Below are positions 1-5,669 of a DNA stretch of 6,240 nt, piece by piece. The stretch lies in the NCBI GenBank assembly GCA_946886925.1, contig CAMPJQ010000180.1, forward strand, positions 1-6,240. The letters are read 5' to 3'. A program made the position numbers and the translations under genes. Below the pieces are notes generated by a model that worked only from the letters and a program-made list of their open reading frames with translations, searched no databases and had not been told where the DNA came from. Numbering within the stretch: the stretch's first letter is position 1; each line of letters starts with the position of its first letter. Origin of the DNA: an uncultured Terrimonas sp. GTDB lineage: Bacteria; Bacteroidota; Bacteroidia; Chitinophagales; Chitinophagaceae.

Positions 1-711
1 GGTGATAAATGGATATTAAACGGGCAAAAAAAATGGATCGGTAACGCTACTTTTGCTGATGTTACCGTTATTTGGGCCAAAGATGTGGATGACAACCAGG
101 TGAAAGGTTTTTTGGTTACCAAAGATGCTCCCGGCTTTAGTGTGGAAAAGATAAAAGGCAAGATGGCTCTAAGGATCGTTCAGAACGGATTGATTACGCT
201 GAACAATTGCGAAGTAATGGAAAAGGACAGGTTACAGGGCGCAAGCTCATTTAAAGATACCGCCAAGGTATTGCGCATGACAAGAGCCGGGGTGGCGTGG
301 ATGGCCGTGGGCTGTGCGAGGGGCGCCTACGAAAACGCACTGGATTATACACGCAAAAGAAAACAATTCGGCAAACCCATTGCTTCTTACCAGTTGATCC
401 AAAATCATTTGGTAGAAATGCTTTCCAACCTCACGGCTATGCAATCGCTGGTATTCAGATTATCGGAGTTGCAGGACCAGGGTTTATTGAAAGATGAACA
501 TGCTTCGCTGGCGAAGGTATTTTGTTCTTTGCGCACACGCGATATCGTTAGCAAAGCAAGAGAGGTGATGGGCGGCAATGGCATTTTACTCGATTACAAT
601 GTGGCGCGTTTTGTAGCAGATGCAGAAGCCATTTATTCTTACGAGGGCACAAAAGAAATCAATTCACTGATTGTAGGCAGAGCCATTACGGGCTTTAGCG
701 CATTTGTATAA
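1..711 (+). CDS. Acyl-CoA dehydrogenase, glutaryl-CoA dehydrogenase-like (5' truncated)
   Basis: The reading frame is open from base 1 and ends at TAA 709-711, giving 236 residues; the N-terminal part lies left of the window. The family are FAD flavoproteins that oxidise acyl-CoA at the alpha-beta bond and pass electrons to electron-transfer flavoprotein. The visible part has the middle beta domain ([14 protein letters not shown] near the left edge) and the C-terminal helical domain, with [11 protein letters not shown] (FAD contact region) and MGGNGIL. The C-terminal stretch [18 protein letters not shown] is very close to the equivalent part of glutaryl-CoA dehydrogenases, where the Glu of YEGT is the catalytic base; here that Glu is codon 643-645. 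Family membership is secure. The substrate is an inference, because the residue that binds the glutaryl carboxylate is outside the window. It converges on the carbonic anhydrase gene across a repeat-filled gap. Confidence 0.93.
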   Translation, partial: GDKWILNGQKKWIGNATFADVTVIWAKDVDDNQVKGFLVTKDAPGFSVEKIKGKMALRIVQNGLITLNNCEVMEKDRLQGASSFKDTAKVLRMTRAGVAWMAVGCARGAYENALDYTRKRKQFGKPIASYQLIQNHLVEMLSNLTAMQSLVFRLSELQDQGLLKDEHASLAKVFCSLRTRDIVSKAREVMGGNGILLDYNVARFVADAEAIYSYEGTKEINSLIVGRAITGFSAFV

Positions 712-713
712 TA

Positions 714-776
714 AGCTGTCAGCGGATAGCTGTTAGCCATGAGCTTTCAGCAATCAGCCTTCAGCTTTGAGCAATA
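714..776. repeat. Tandem heptad array, nine AGCNNNN units
   Basis: Nine consecutive 7-bp units each begin with AGC: AGCTGTC, AGCGGAT, AGCTGTT, AGCCATG, AGCTTTC, AGCAATC, AGCCTTC, AGCTTTG and AGCAATA. The array starts two bases after the TAA of the acyl-CoA dehydrogenase gene. A 14-bp higher period is visible as AGCTGTCAGC / AGCTGTTAGC / AGCTTTCAGC / AGCCTTCAGC starting at 714, 728, 742 and 756. The periodicity is read directly; any function is unknown. It resembles in style the short tandemly repeated heptamers known from intergenic DNA of some cyanobacteria, but that is only an analogy. Confidence 0.85.
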
Positions 777-802
777 CAAGAAGCCTGCTCAGTTGCTGTT
801 AA

Positions 803-855
803 AGAACCAAATTATAAGAACCAAAATAAATTTCAAATAGCAAATTTCAAATCCG
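803..855. repeat. A-rich heptad repeats (AGAACCA and AAATTTC types)
   Basis: Two short repeat pairs, each with a 14-bp offset, lie between the AGC arrays. AGAACCAAA occurs at 803-811 and 817-825. AAATTTCAAAT occurs at 828-838 and 842-852, inside four 7-mers AAATTTC, AAATAGC, AAATTTC, AAATCCG (828-855). The period matches that of the flanking arrays although the unit sequence is different. No open reading frame of note or terminator-like hairpin was seen here. Confidence 0.7.
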
Positions 856-868
856 AAGGGTAGTGGTT

Positions 869-907
869 ACCCGCTGATAGCTGATAGCCGACGGCTCATA
901 GCTTATA
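869..907. repeat. Heptad array in opposite orientation to the 714-776 array
   Basis: On the plus strand this reads as GCTGATA, GCTGATA, GCCGACG, GCTCATA, GCTTATA (873-907). Read on the minus strand it is a run of (A/G)GCNNNN units: AGCTATG, AGCCGTC, GGCTATC, AGCTATC, AGCGGGT. It is therefore the same type of heptad as 714-776 but inverted. Segments 735-759 and 879-903 are complementary at 19 of 25 positions. A small hairpin AGCC-GAC-GGCT (886-896) sits inside but has no T run, so it is not a convincing intrinsic terminator. The array ends 13 bases from the carbonic anhydrase stop codon. Confidence 0.8.
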
Positions 908-920
908 CCCACCACCCAAA

Positions 921-1571
921 CTATCTTTTCCAGTTGGTATCGGTAAGGTTATAGATCTCCTGTATATCGTGAAGTATTTTTTCGAAGTCGAGATTCAGAT
1001 CTTTAAGCAACCCGGTTTTTAAATCAAAAACCCAGCCGTGCACGACGGGATAACCTGTTTTTACGTACTCCTGCTGTACGCTGGCTAATTTTATTACGTT
1101 CACACATTGCTCCTGCACGTTCAGTTCAACCAGCCGGTCGTAACGCTTCTTTTCATCCGTTATGGTGTTCAGCTCTTCTTTATGCAGGCGGTAAACGTCG
1201 CGGATATTTCTTAACCAGGGATTAAGGATGCCCATGTCTTTGGGTTGCATGGCGGCTTTTACGCCACCACAGTTATAATGACCGCAAACAATAATATGCT
1301 TAACATCTAAATACCGCACGCCATAATTGATCACTGCCATTACATTCAGATCTGTTGCACATACCAGGTTGGCTATATTGCGGTGTACAAATACTTCTCC
1401 CGAGTCGAGCCCCATGATCTCATTGGCGGGCACGCGGCTGTCGCTGCAACCAATATAGAGATATTCCGGGTTTTGGTCAGAAGCTAATTTTTTAAAAAAG
1501 TCAACATCCAAAGCGGTTTTGGAAGCAACCCATTTCCTGTTGTTTTCGAAAATCTGCTCGTAGGTGGTCAT
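921..1571 (-). CDS. can: Beta-class carbonic anhydrase
   Basis: This 216-residue protein catalyses CO2 + H2O to bicarbonate and a proton, supplying bicarbonate to carboxylases in the cytoplasm. The beta-class signature is complete: GCSDSRVPANE with Cys42, Asp44 and Arg46, and CGHYNCGG with His98 and Cys101. Cys42, His98 and Cys101 are the zinc ligands and Asp44-Arg46 the catalytic dyad. An in-frame TTG at 1598 would add nine residues (MPADAPSFT). The ATG at 1571 is preferred because it gives ligand numbering equal to my recollection of E. coli Can (42, 44, 98, 101). Arg64 of the bicarbonate site of type II enzymes is present, while position 39, Trp in those enzymes, is Tyr here. No signal peptide is seen. 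It lies 41 bases downstream of yebC in the same direction and is probably the last gene of that operon. Confidence 0.95.
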   Translation of the reverse strand: MTTYEQIFENNRKWVASKTALDVDFFKKLASDQNPEYLYIGCSDSRVPANEIMGLDSGEVFVHRNIANLVCATDLNVMAVINYGVRYLDVKHIIVCGHYNCGGVKAAMQPKDMGILNPWLRNIRDVYRLHKEELNTITDEKKRYDRLVELNVQEQCVNVIKLASVQQEYVKTGYPVVHGWVFDLKTGLLKDLNLDFEKILHDIQEIYNLTDTNWKR

Positions 1572-1612
1572 AGTAAATGAAGGCGCATCGGCAGGCAATG
1601 CCTGTATTCTGC

Positions 1613-2335
1613 TTATTGTAAGTTGTGAAATACTTTCTGCACGTCTTCGTCCTGCTCCAGGCGGTCAACCAATTTCAGCACGTCCTGCGCCTGTTCTTCG
1701 GGCAATTCAACCGTAGTGGAAGGTATCCATTCCACTTCGGCACTAATGGGTATAATATGTTTTTCTTCCAGTGCCTTCTGCATATTGCCAAAATCGGTGA
1801 ACCCGGTTCGCAATACCAGCACCTCCTCGTCATTGTCGCCCGTGCCCTCACCCAATTCTTCCAGTCCATGATCTATCAGTTCCAATTCAAGCTCCTCAGC
1901 GTTAAGTCCCTCAGGTTTCAATTTAAACACACCCATTTTTTTAAACTGAAAAGCTACGCTCCCACTGTTTCCCAAACTGCCATTGCCTTTATTAAAATGC
2001 GATTTTACGTTGGCTACCGTACGCACATGATTGTCTGTTGCGGTTTCCACCAGCACTGCCACACCATGCGGCCCATAGCCTTCATATAATATCTCTTCGA
2101 AATTTTCCATTTCCTTGCCCTGCGCTCTTTTAATGGCTGCTTCTACCCTGTCTTTGGGCATGTTCACGCTTTTTGCATTCTGCATGCAGCGGCGTAAAGC
2201 GGGGTTGGTTCCGGGGTCGGGTCCACCGGTTTTAACGGCAATGGCTATTTCTTTTCCAATACGGCTGAACTGTTTGGCCATGCGGTCCCAGCGGGCAAAC
2301 ATGGTTGATTTACGTACTTCAAATATTCTTCCCAT
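1613..2335 (-). CDS. yebC: YebC/PmpR (TACO1) family protein
   Basis: This 240-residue cytoplasmic protein has the normal family length. It starts with [21 protein letters not shown], the form seen in Bacteroidota where other phyla have an MAGHSKW-type start. Recognisable blocks are the basic N-terminal helical part with [19 protein letters not shown] (37-55) and [14 protein letters not shown] (58-71), then [19 protein letters not shown] (84-102) and the glycine-rich [16 protein letters not shown] (116-131). An acidic segment (157-172) precedes the last domain. The family was long called DNA-binding transcriptional regulators (PmpR, quorum sensing). Its mitochondrial member TACO1 activates translation, and recent work on bacterial members points to relief of ribosome stalling at proline stretches. 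The exact role here is not decidable from sequence. The ATG at 2335 is the only sensible start. The gene sits between ybjQ and carbonic anhydrase with gaps of 47 and 41 bases. Confidence 0.95.
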   Translation of the reverse strand: MGRIFEVRKSTMFARWDRMAKQFSRIGKEIAIAVKTGGPDPGTNPALRRCMQNAKSVNMPKDRVEAAIKRAQGKEMENFEEILYEGYGPHGVAVLVETATDNHVRTVANVKSHFNKGNGSLGNSGSVAFQFKKMGVFKLKPEGLNAEELELELIDHGLEELGEGTGDNDEEVLVLRTGFTDFGNMQKALEEKHIIPISAEVEWIPSTTVELPEEQAQDVLKLVDRLEQDEDVQKVFHNLQ

Positions 2336-2344
2336 TGATATTGA

Positions 2345-2383
2345 TAATTGGTTGACTGGTGATTGGTTTATCGGTTGATTGAT
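2345..2383. repeat. Degenerate 7-8-bp tandem repeat in the yebC leader
   Basis: The plus strand reads as TAATTGGT, TGACTGGT, GATTGGT, TTATCGGT, TGATTGAT, with GGT at 2350, 2358, 2365 and 2373. Near-identical 9-mers ATTGGTTGA, ATTGGTTTA and ATCGGTTGA start at 2347, 2362 and 2370. The run fills almost all of the 47-base gap between the ybjQ stop (2383-2385) and the yebC ATG (2333-2335), so in a joint transcript it would be the leader just before yebC. Confidence 0.6.
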
Positions 2384-2703
2384 TAAATATATTTTACGGC
2401 GGTTCCACTGGCTATAACCATTAGCATGCTTCCGCCGCTGCCTACGGTTTCAAAATCAAGATCAATACCTACTACGGCATTGGCGCCTAAACGCTGTGCC
2501 CTTTCGGTTAGCTCTTCCATTGCTTTTTGCCGCGCTTCATCCAATACTTTTTCGTATGTAGCGCTGCGTCCGCCGAAAAAATCACGCAGCCCTCCCATAA
2601 TATCTTTCAAAAAATTGGCTCCTATAATTACCTCGGCCGAAACAACGCCCAGGTATTGTTCAATTTTTTTTCCTTCTATATTCGGTGTAGTTGTACAAAG
2701 CAT
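2383..2703 (-). CDS. ybjQ: YbjQ family (UPF0145) protein
   Basis: This 106-residue protein matches the usual family length of about 105-110. It shows the family hallmarks: an N-terminal beta strand around residues 1-15, [13 protein letters not shown] [14 protein letters not shown] (17-30), a long helix with [34 protein letters not shown] (73-86), and a glycine/methionine-rich last strand [18 protein letters not shown]. Family members form small cytoplasmic oligomers, and the domain is labelled heavy-metal-binding in some databases, but no firm biochemical function is known. No signal peptide or membrane segment is visible. The start is ATG 2701-2703. It is the first gene of the probable minus-strand operon with yebC and carbonic anhydrase. 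Confidence 0.9.
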   Translation of the reverse strand: MLCTTTPNIEGKKIEQYLGVVSAEVIIGANFLKDIMGGLRDFFGGRSATYEKVLDEARQKAMEELTERAQRLGANAVVGIDLDFETVGSGGSMLMVIASGTAVKYI

Positions 2704-2723
2704 TTTAAATGATTTTAGCGCTG

Positions 2724-2731
2724 CAAATGTA
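2724..2731 (-). promoter_or_regulatory. Possible Bacteroidota -7 element for the ybjQ operon
   Basis: On the minus strand this reads TACATTTG, an exact match to the Bacteroidota -7 consensus TAnnTTTG, about 20 bases upstream of the ybjQ ATG. No TTG-type -33 element is seen at the expected distance, so the call is weak. Confidence 0.3.
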
Positions 2732-2836
2732 ATACAATGGAGCGAAAATGTTTGAGGGGTTCACGCTTTTGTATCCAGGCGCCTTAAATATCCTGCAAAT
2801 TGTTTGCGACAGGTATAAACGTTATCATTTTCTAAA

Positions 2837-2863
2837 AGATGTAAAAAAACATCTATAACTTTT
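2837..2863 (+). promoter_or_regulatory. Short inverted repeat next to a -7-like element upstream of the DUF721 gene
   Basis: AGATGT (2837-2842) and ACATCT (2849-2854) are perfect inverted copies around six A residues. Directly after comes TAACTTTT (2856-2863), seven of eight matches to TAnnTTTG. No clear -33 TTG is seen at the normal spacing; the inverted repeat occupies the spacer instead. It could be a promoter with an operator-like site or chance in AT-rich DNA. Confidence 0.3.
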
Positions 2864-2950
2864 ACTCTGATCTCCGGTATTTACGTGGTAAAAAAGACAA
2901 AGCCCCCGGTTCAAAATAGAAAACAGAGCAAATCATATTACCTTAGCGGC

Positions 2951-3232
2951 ATGAGTGAACTTTCGATGGGCGACGCATTGAAAATGTTTCTTCAGAAAAG
3001 TAAGCTGAAAGGAAACATGCAGGCCATGCAGATAACCGATATATGGGCCGAACTGATGGGTAAAACCATTGCCCGGTATACCGATAAGATACAGATCATG
3101 AACCGCACTTTATTTATTGCTACTTCGGTGGCTCCTCTTAAAAATGAGTTGCTCTTTCAGAAAGAAAAAATTATCCAGAGAGTGAACGAAGCGCTTGGCG
3201 AAAACCTTATCACAGAAATTGTAATCCGGTAA
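2951..3232 (+). CDS. DUF721 domain-containing protein
   Basis: This 93-residue cytoplasmic protein is a DUF721 member, the family also linked with DciA-type helicase loaders. No specific function is assigned in Bacteroidota. It follows the usual pattern: an N-terminal helix LSMGDALKMFLQKSKLKG, then ITDIWAELMGKTIARYTDKI (28-47), the central strand TLFIATSVAPLKNEL (53-67), helix EKIIQRVNEALGE and the terminal TEIVIR. The ATG at 2951 is chosen because the recognisable domain begins right there and gives a typical length of 90-100. A GTG at 2885 in the same frame would add 22 mostly basic residues (MVKKTKPPVQNRKQSKSYYL...) and lies about 15 bases from a possible transcription start, so the longer form (115 residues) stays open. 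It ends one base before the stop of the convergent CBS gene. Confidence 0.88.
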   Translation: MSELSMGDALKMFLQKSKLKGNMQAMQITDIWAELMGKTIARYTDKIQIMNRTLFIATSVAPLKNELLFQKEKIIQRVNEALGENLITEIVIR

Positions 3233-3233
3233 C

Positions 3234-3668
3234 CTACACCGAATGAATATAACTGTGCAACTGGTCTATGGTTTCCTGCTGCGCCAGTATGGTTTCCTTT
3301 ACAATATCCAGCACTGAAATGACTCCATAAAATTCGTTGTTTTTGAATACGGGCAAATAACGGATATTATGCGCTGTCATTATACTCATGCATTCTTCAA
3401 GCGTATGTTCGGGAGTTATCCTGGGTAAATGTTCCAGCATAATTTCACTTACAGGCGTTTCACCCGATGATTTTCCGAGCAATATTACTTTACGTGCATA
3501 ATCCCTCTCCGTAGCCAGCCCGCAATATTTTCCTTCACTGTCTACTACGATTACTGATCCTATATTTTTCTCCGACATGATCTTCAGGGCTTCCAGTACA
3601 GAAACATCAGTATCAATGGTAACGTTGTGATGCCCTTTGCGTTTAAAGATGTGTGCAACCGTTCGCAT
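3234..3668 (-). CDS. Two-CBS-domain protein
   Basis: This 144-residue cytoplasmic protein consists of one pair of CBS domains, which usually fold as a Bateman module and bind adenine nucleotides or related ligands to sense energy state. CBS1 spans about residues 5-62, with VLEALKIMSEKNIGSVIVVD and the typical GLATERDYARKVIL. CBS2 spans about 73-128, with TPVSEIMLEHLPRITPEHTL, NIRYLPVFKNNEFYGVISVL and DIVKETI. A short C-terminal helix (125-144) follows; there is no attached enzyme domain. The ATG at 3668 (MRTVAHIFKRKG) is preferred over an ATG at 3716, which would add 16 residues of poor character and overlap the promoter. The ligand and partner cannot be told from the sequence. Confidence 0.92.
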   Translation of the reverse strand: MRTVAHIFKRKGHHNVTIDTDVSVLEALKIMSEKNIGSVIVVDSEGKYCGLATERDYARKVILLGKSSGETPVSEIMLEHLPRITPEHTLEECMSIMTAHNIRYLPVFKNNEFYGVISVLDIVKETILAQQETIDQLHSYIHSV

Positions 3669-3685
3669 AATGCAAGTTTTAGTTA

Positions 3686-3718
3686 AAAAAATAATATGGA
3701 TACGGATATGTTTCAAAA
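3686..3718 (-). promoter_or_regulatory. Possible Bacteroidota promoter for the CBS gene
   Basis: On the minus strand TTTTG (3718-3714) is followed after 20 bases by TATTTTTT (3693-3686), seven of eight matches to TAnnTTTG. This fits the TTG-N19-21-TAnnTTTG layout of Bacteroidota promoters. A start about 12 bases upstream of the ATG at 3668 would follow. The A/T-rich context makes chance matches likely. Confidence 0.35.
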
Positions 3719-3849
3719 GATACGATAAAAGCCTGAAACCGGGAAAATTTGATCATTCAGGAGCAATTGTTTAAGATAATATACTGCCTCCTGCCATGTT
3801 ACAGCATTTTTAATTTTCCGAATGCTTAAAATATCAGCAAAAAATATTG

Positions 3850-3879
3850 TTGACATACAATAACTTCCGACGCTATAAG
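3850..3879 (+). promoter_or_regulatory. TTGACA-N18-TATAAG promoter-like sequence upstream of the T9SS cargo gene
   Basis: TTGACA (3850-3855) and TATAAG (3874-3879) are 18 bases apart, matching the classical sigma-70 layout at 11 of 12 positions. It lies 62 bases upstream of the ATG at 3942. Bacteroidota primary sigma normally uses TTTG / TAnnTTTG, and no good match of that kind was found in 3669-3941, so the assignment is tentative. Confidence 0.35.
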
Positions 3880-3941
3880 TTAATGTACATAGTGACTTTT
3901 GAAGAAAGACCAAAGTAATAATCCAATACCTGTTGATAGTA

Positions 3942-5624
3942 ATGAGAAACCATTTTCTTTTAGTTTCATTGATGGTTTGTGTGCAGTTCAGTACCGCAGG
4001 TACAGGTCCGCAAAAAACCATGGATGTATACAACGTTCCTGTAAATAACAGGAATGGCAACCATACCAGTTCAATCTTACCAGCCGGCATTGCATTTTTG
4101 GAGACATTTCCTGCTGAAGATCAGGGCCTTTTGTGGGCTATTGACAACAATATCATAGGCAGTGATCAAACCATTTGCTATAATAGTGCTCCTGCTGCCT
4201 TAACAGGAAGTACGCCTGCAGGCGGAAACGGGAGCTTTACCTTTCAGTGGCAAACCAGCACTGTTTCCGCGAGCACCGGTTTTGTGAATATAGACGGGGC
4301 AACAGCCCAGGGATATGCACCGGGAACATTAACCCAAACCCACTGGTACAGGAGAATAGTATATTCCGGCACCGAAAGTAATACTTCGGCCGCCGTACAA
4401 ATTGCTGCAGATCCTCTGCCGCCTGCAACCATAAGTTATACCCAATCGCCATATTGCGGAACCGGCACAGCCACTGTAACCCAAACCGGCCAGCCGGGCG
4501 GCACTTACAGTTCTTCTTCCGGGCTGTCTATTAACACCTCTACAGGTGTGGTAAATCTTGGGGCAAGCAAACCCGGATCTTATACCGTTAATTATACCCT
4601 TAGCAGTGGTGCATGCACCAGCACAGTTACTACCAATATAGAAGTAGGCGACCCCCTGCTTATTATTACCAATCCATTACCTGTATGCGGATCGCCTACG
4701 GCGGATATTACAGAAGCATCTATTACTATGGGCAGTACCGGTGGCTTAACCTTTCATTATTTTACAGATGAAACAGCCACAACAATACTTGATAATCCCG
4801 CCGCTGTTGCAGTAAGCGATACTTTTTATATACGGGGAACCAGTGCAAGCGGCTGTTTAACAGACATTGGGCAAATAGTAGTTGTGCTCAACGATCAGCC
4901 GGTTATTACTACGGATGATACGGTTGTAGCCTGTAAGGGACTGCCGGTTACCTTAACCGCATCTTCGCCGGGCAACGAAATAACATGGCAGAATGTGGGG
5001 TCTGGCAATAGCATTGTTGTATCGCCGGCTGGCAACAGCATATATAAAGCGGTAGCCATAAATGAAGCAGGTTGCACAGATACCGCCATTGTAAATGTAC
5101 AGGTGCGGGATTTTTCTATTTCTTTAAAAGCCAATCCCAACCCCATGCTCGTTGGTGCACCAGCAACGCTCACCACTTCAGCCAGTGCCATCTATGAAGT
5201 AATTGCCTGGAAACCGGAAATATATTTTAGTAATCAAACTGCAAATACCCAGTCGCTTATTATTAATGATACCACAAGTACATTTTATGTTATTGCAAGA
5301 TCACAAGATGGATGTATAGACACAGCGAACGTGAAAACTGAAGTGGATAACAAAGATTTTTTTATACCCAACGCATTTACGCCCAACAGGGATGGTAAAA
5401 ATGACATATTTAAAGTGTACGGTTCTTCCGTAACTGCAGCGGAAATAAAAATATACAACCAGTGGGGCGCTATGCTTTACGAAACAAAAGACAATGAAAA
5501 GGGCTGGGACGGAACGCATAAAAACAATCCACAACCGGTAGGACTGTATGTATATGTAATAAAAGTTCGCCTGGCCAATGAAGATTCATTCCTTAAAAAA
5601 GGTACTATACGCCTGATAAGATGA
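3942..5624 (+). CDS. Secreted Ig/PKD-like repeat protein with T9SS type B sorting domain
   Basis: This 560-residue protein is predicted to be exported by Sec and then across the outer membrane by the type IX secretion system. Residues 1-19 are a signal peptide (MRNHFLLVSLMVCVQFSTA), with probable cleavage before Gly20. Five beta-rich repeats follow at roughly 69-155, 162-236, 238-318, 319-388 and 389-468. Repeat-internal Cys pairs 172/225, 249/305 and 331/378 could form disulfides. The C-terminal domain (473-560) is the gliding-motility-associated type B sorting domain: FFIPNAFTPNRDGKNDIF, IKIYNQWGAMLYET, WDGTHKN, GLYVYVIKV and a basic end GTIRLIR. No catalytic domain is present, so an adhesin or surface-matrix role is inferred. 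ATG 3942 is preferred over an in-frame TTG at 3933 because it starts the signal peptide. PorP/SprF follows 45 bases after the stop with no terminator between. Confidence 0.93.
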   Translation: MRNHFLLVSLMVCVQFSTAGTGPQKTMDVYNVPVNNRNGNHTSSILPAGIAFLETFPAEDQGLLWAIDNNIIGSDQTICYNSAPAALTGSTPAGGNGSFTFQWQTSTVSASTGFVNIDGATAQGYAPGTLTQTHWYRRIVYSGTESNTSAAVQIAADPLPPATISYTQSPYCGTGTATVTQTGQPGGTYSSSSGLSINTSTGVVNLGASKPGSYTVNYTLSSGACTSTVTTNIEVGDPLLIITNPLPVCGSPTADITEASITMGSTGGLTFHYFTDETATTILDNPAAVAVSDTFYIRGTSASGCLTDIGQIVVVLNDQPVITTDDTVVACKGLPVTLTASSPGNEITWQNVGSGNSIVVSPAGNSIYKAVAINEAGCTDTAIVNVQVRDFSISLKANPNPMLVGAPATLTTSASAIYEVIAWKPEIYFSNQTANTQSLIINDTTSTFYVIARSQDGCIDTANVKTEVDNKDFFIPNAFTPNRDGKNDIFKVYGSSVTAAEIKIYNQWGAMLYETKDNEKGWDGTHKNNPQPVGLYVYVIKVRLANEDSFLKKGTIRLIR

Positions 5625-5669
5625 AAATGATGTGAATAAGAAACAATGGAATACCATAAATTTTTAGTG

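Noticed and set aside
886..896. Hairpin AGCC-GAC-GGCT as an intrinsic terminator for the convergent genes.
   Set aside because: The stem is only four base pairs and is not followed by a T run on either strand; it is better explained by the inverted heptad array.
714..907. CRISPR array in the 712-920 gap.
   Set aside because: The repeats are 7 bp, degenerate and contiguous, with no spacers of regular length and no cas genes nearby.
1625..2089. A 154-codon plus-strand open frame.
   Set aside because: It lies entirely antisense inside yebC, and its Phe/His/Gln-rich translation is typical of a reverse-strand shadow.
3732..3761. Inverted repeat CCTGAA...TTCAGG upstream of the CBS gene.
   Set aside because: Six base pairs with an 18-base loop in AT-rich DNA is expected by chance, and it is not placed with any promoter element.
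3972..3980. Cys13 of the cargo protein as a lipoprotein lipobox (LMVC).
   Set aside because: Val at -1 does not fit a lipobox, and the hydrophobic segment continues to a good signal peptidase I site FSTA/G.
3713..4090. A 125-codon minus-strand open frame covering the region between the CBS gene and the cargo gene.
   Set aside because: It runs antisense through the signal peptide and first codons of a well supported secreted protein and through the likely promoters; its translation shows no family character.
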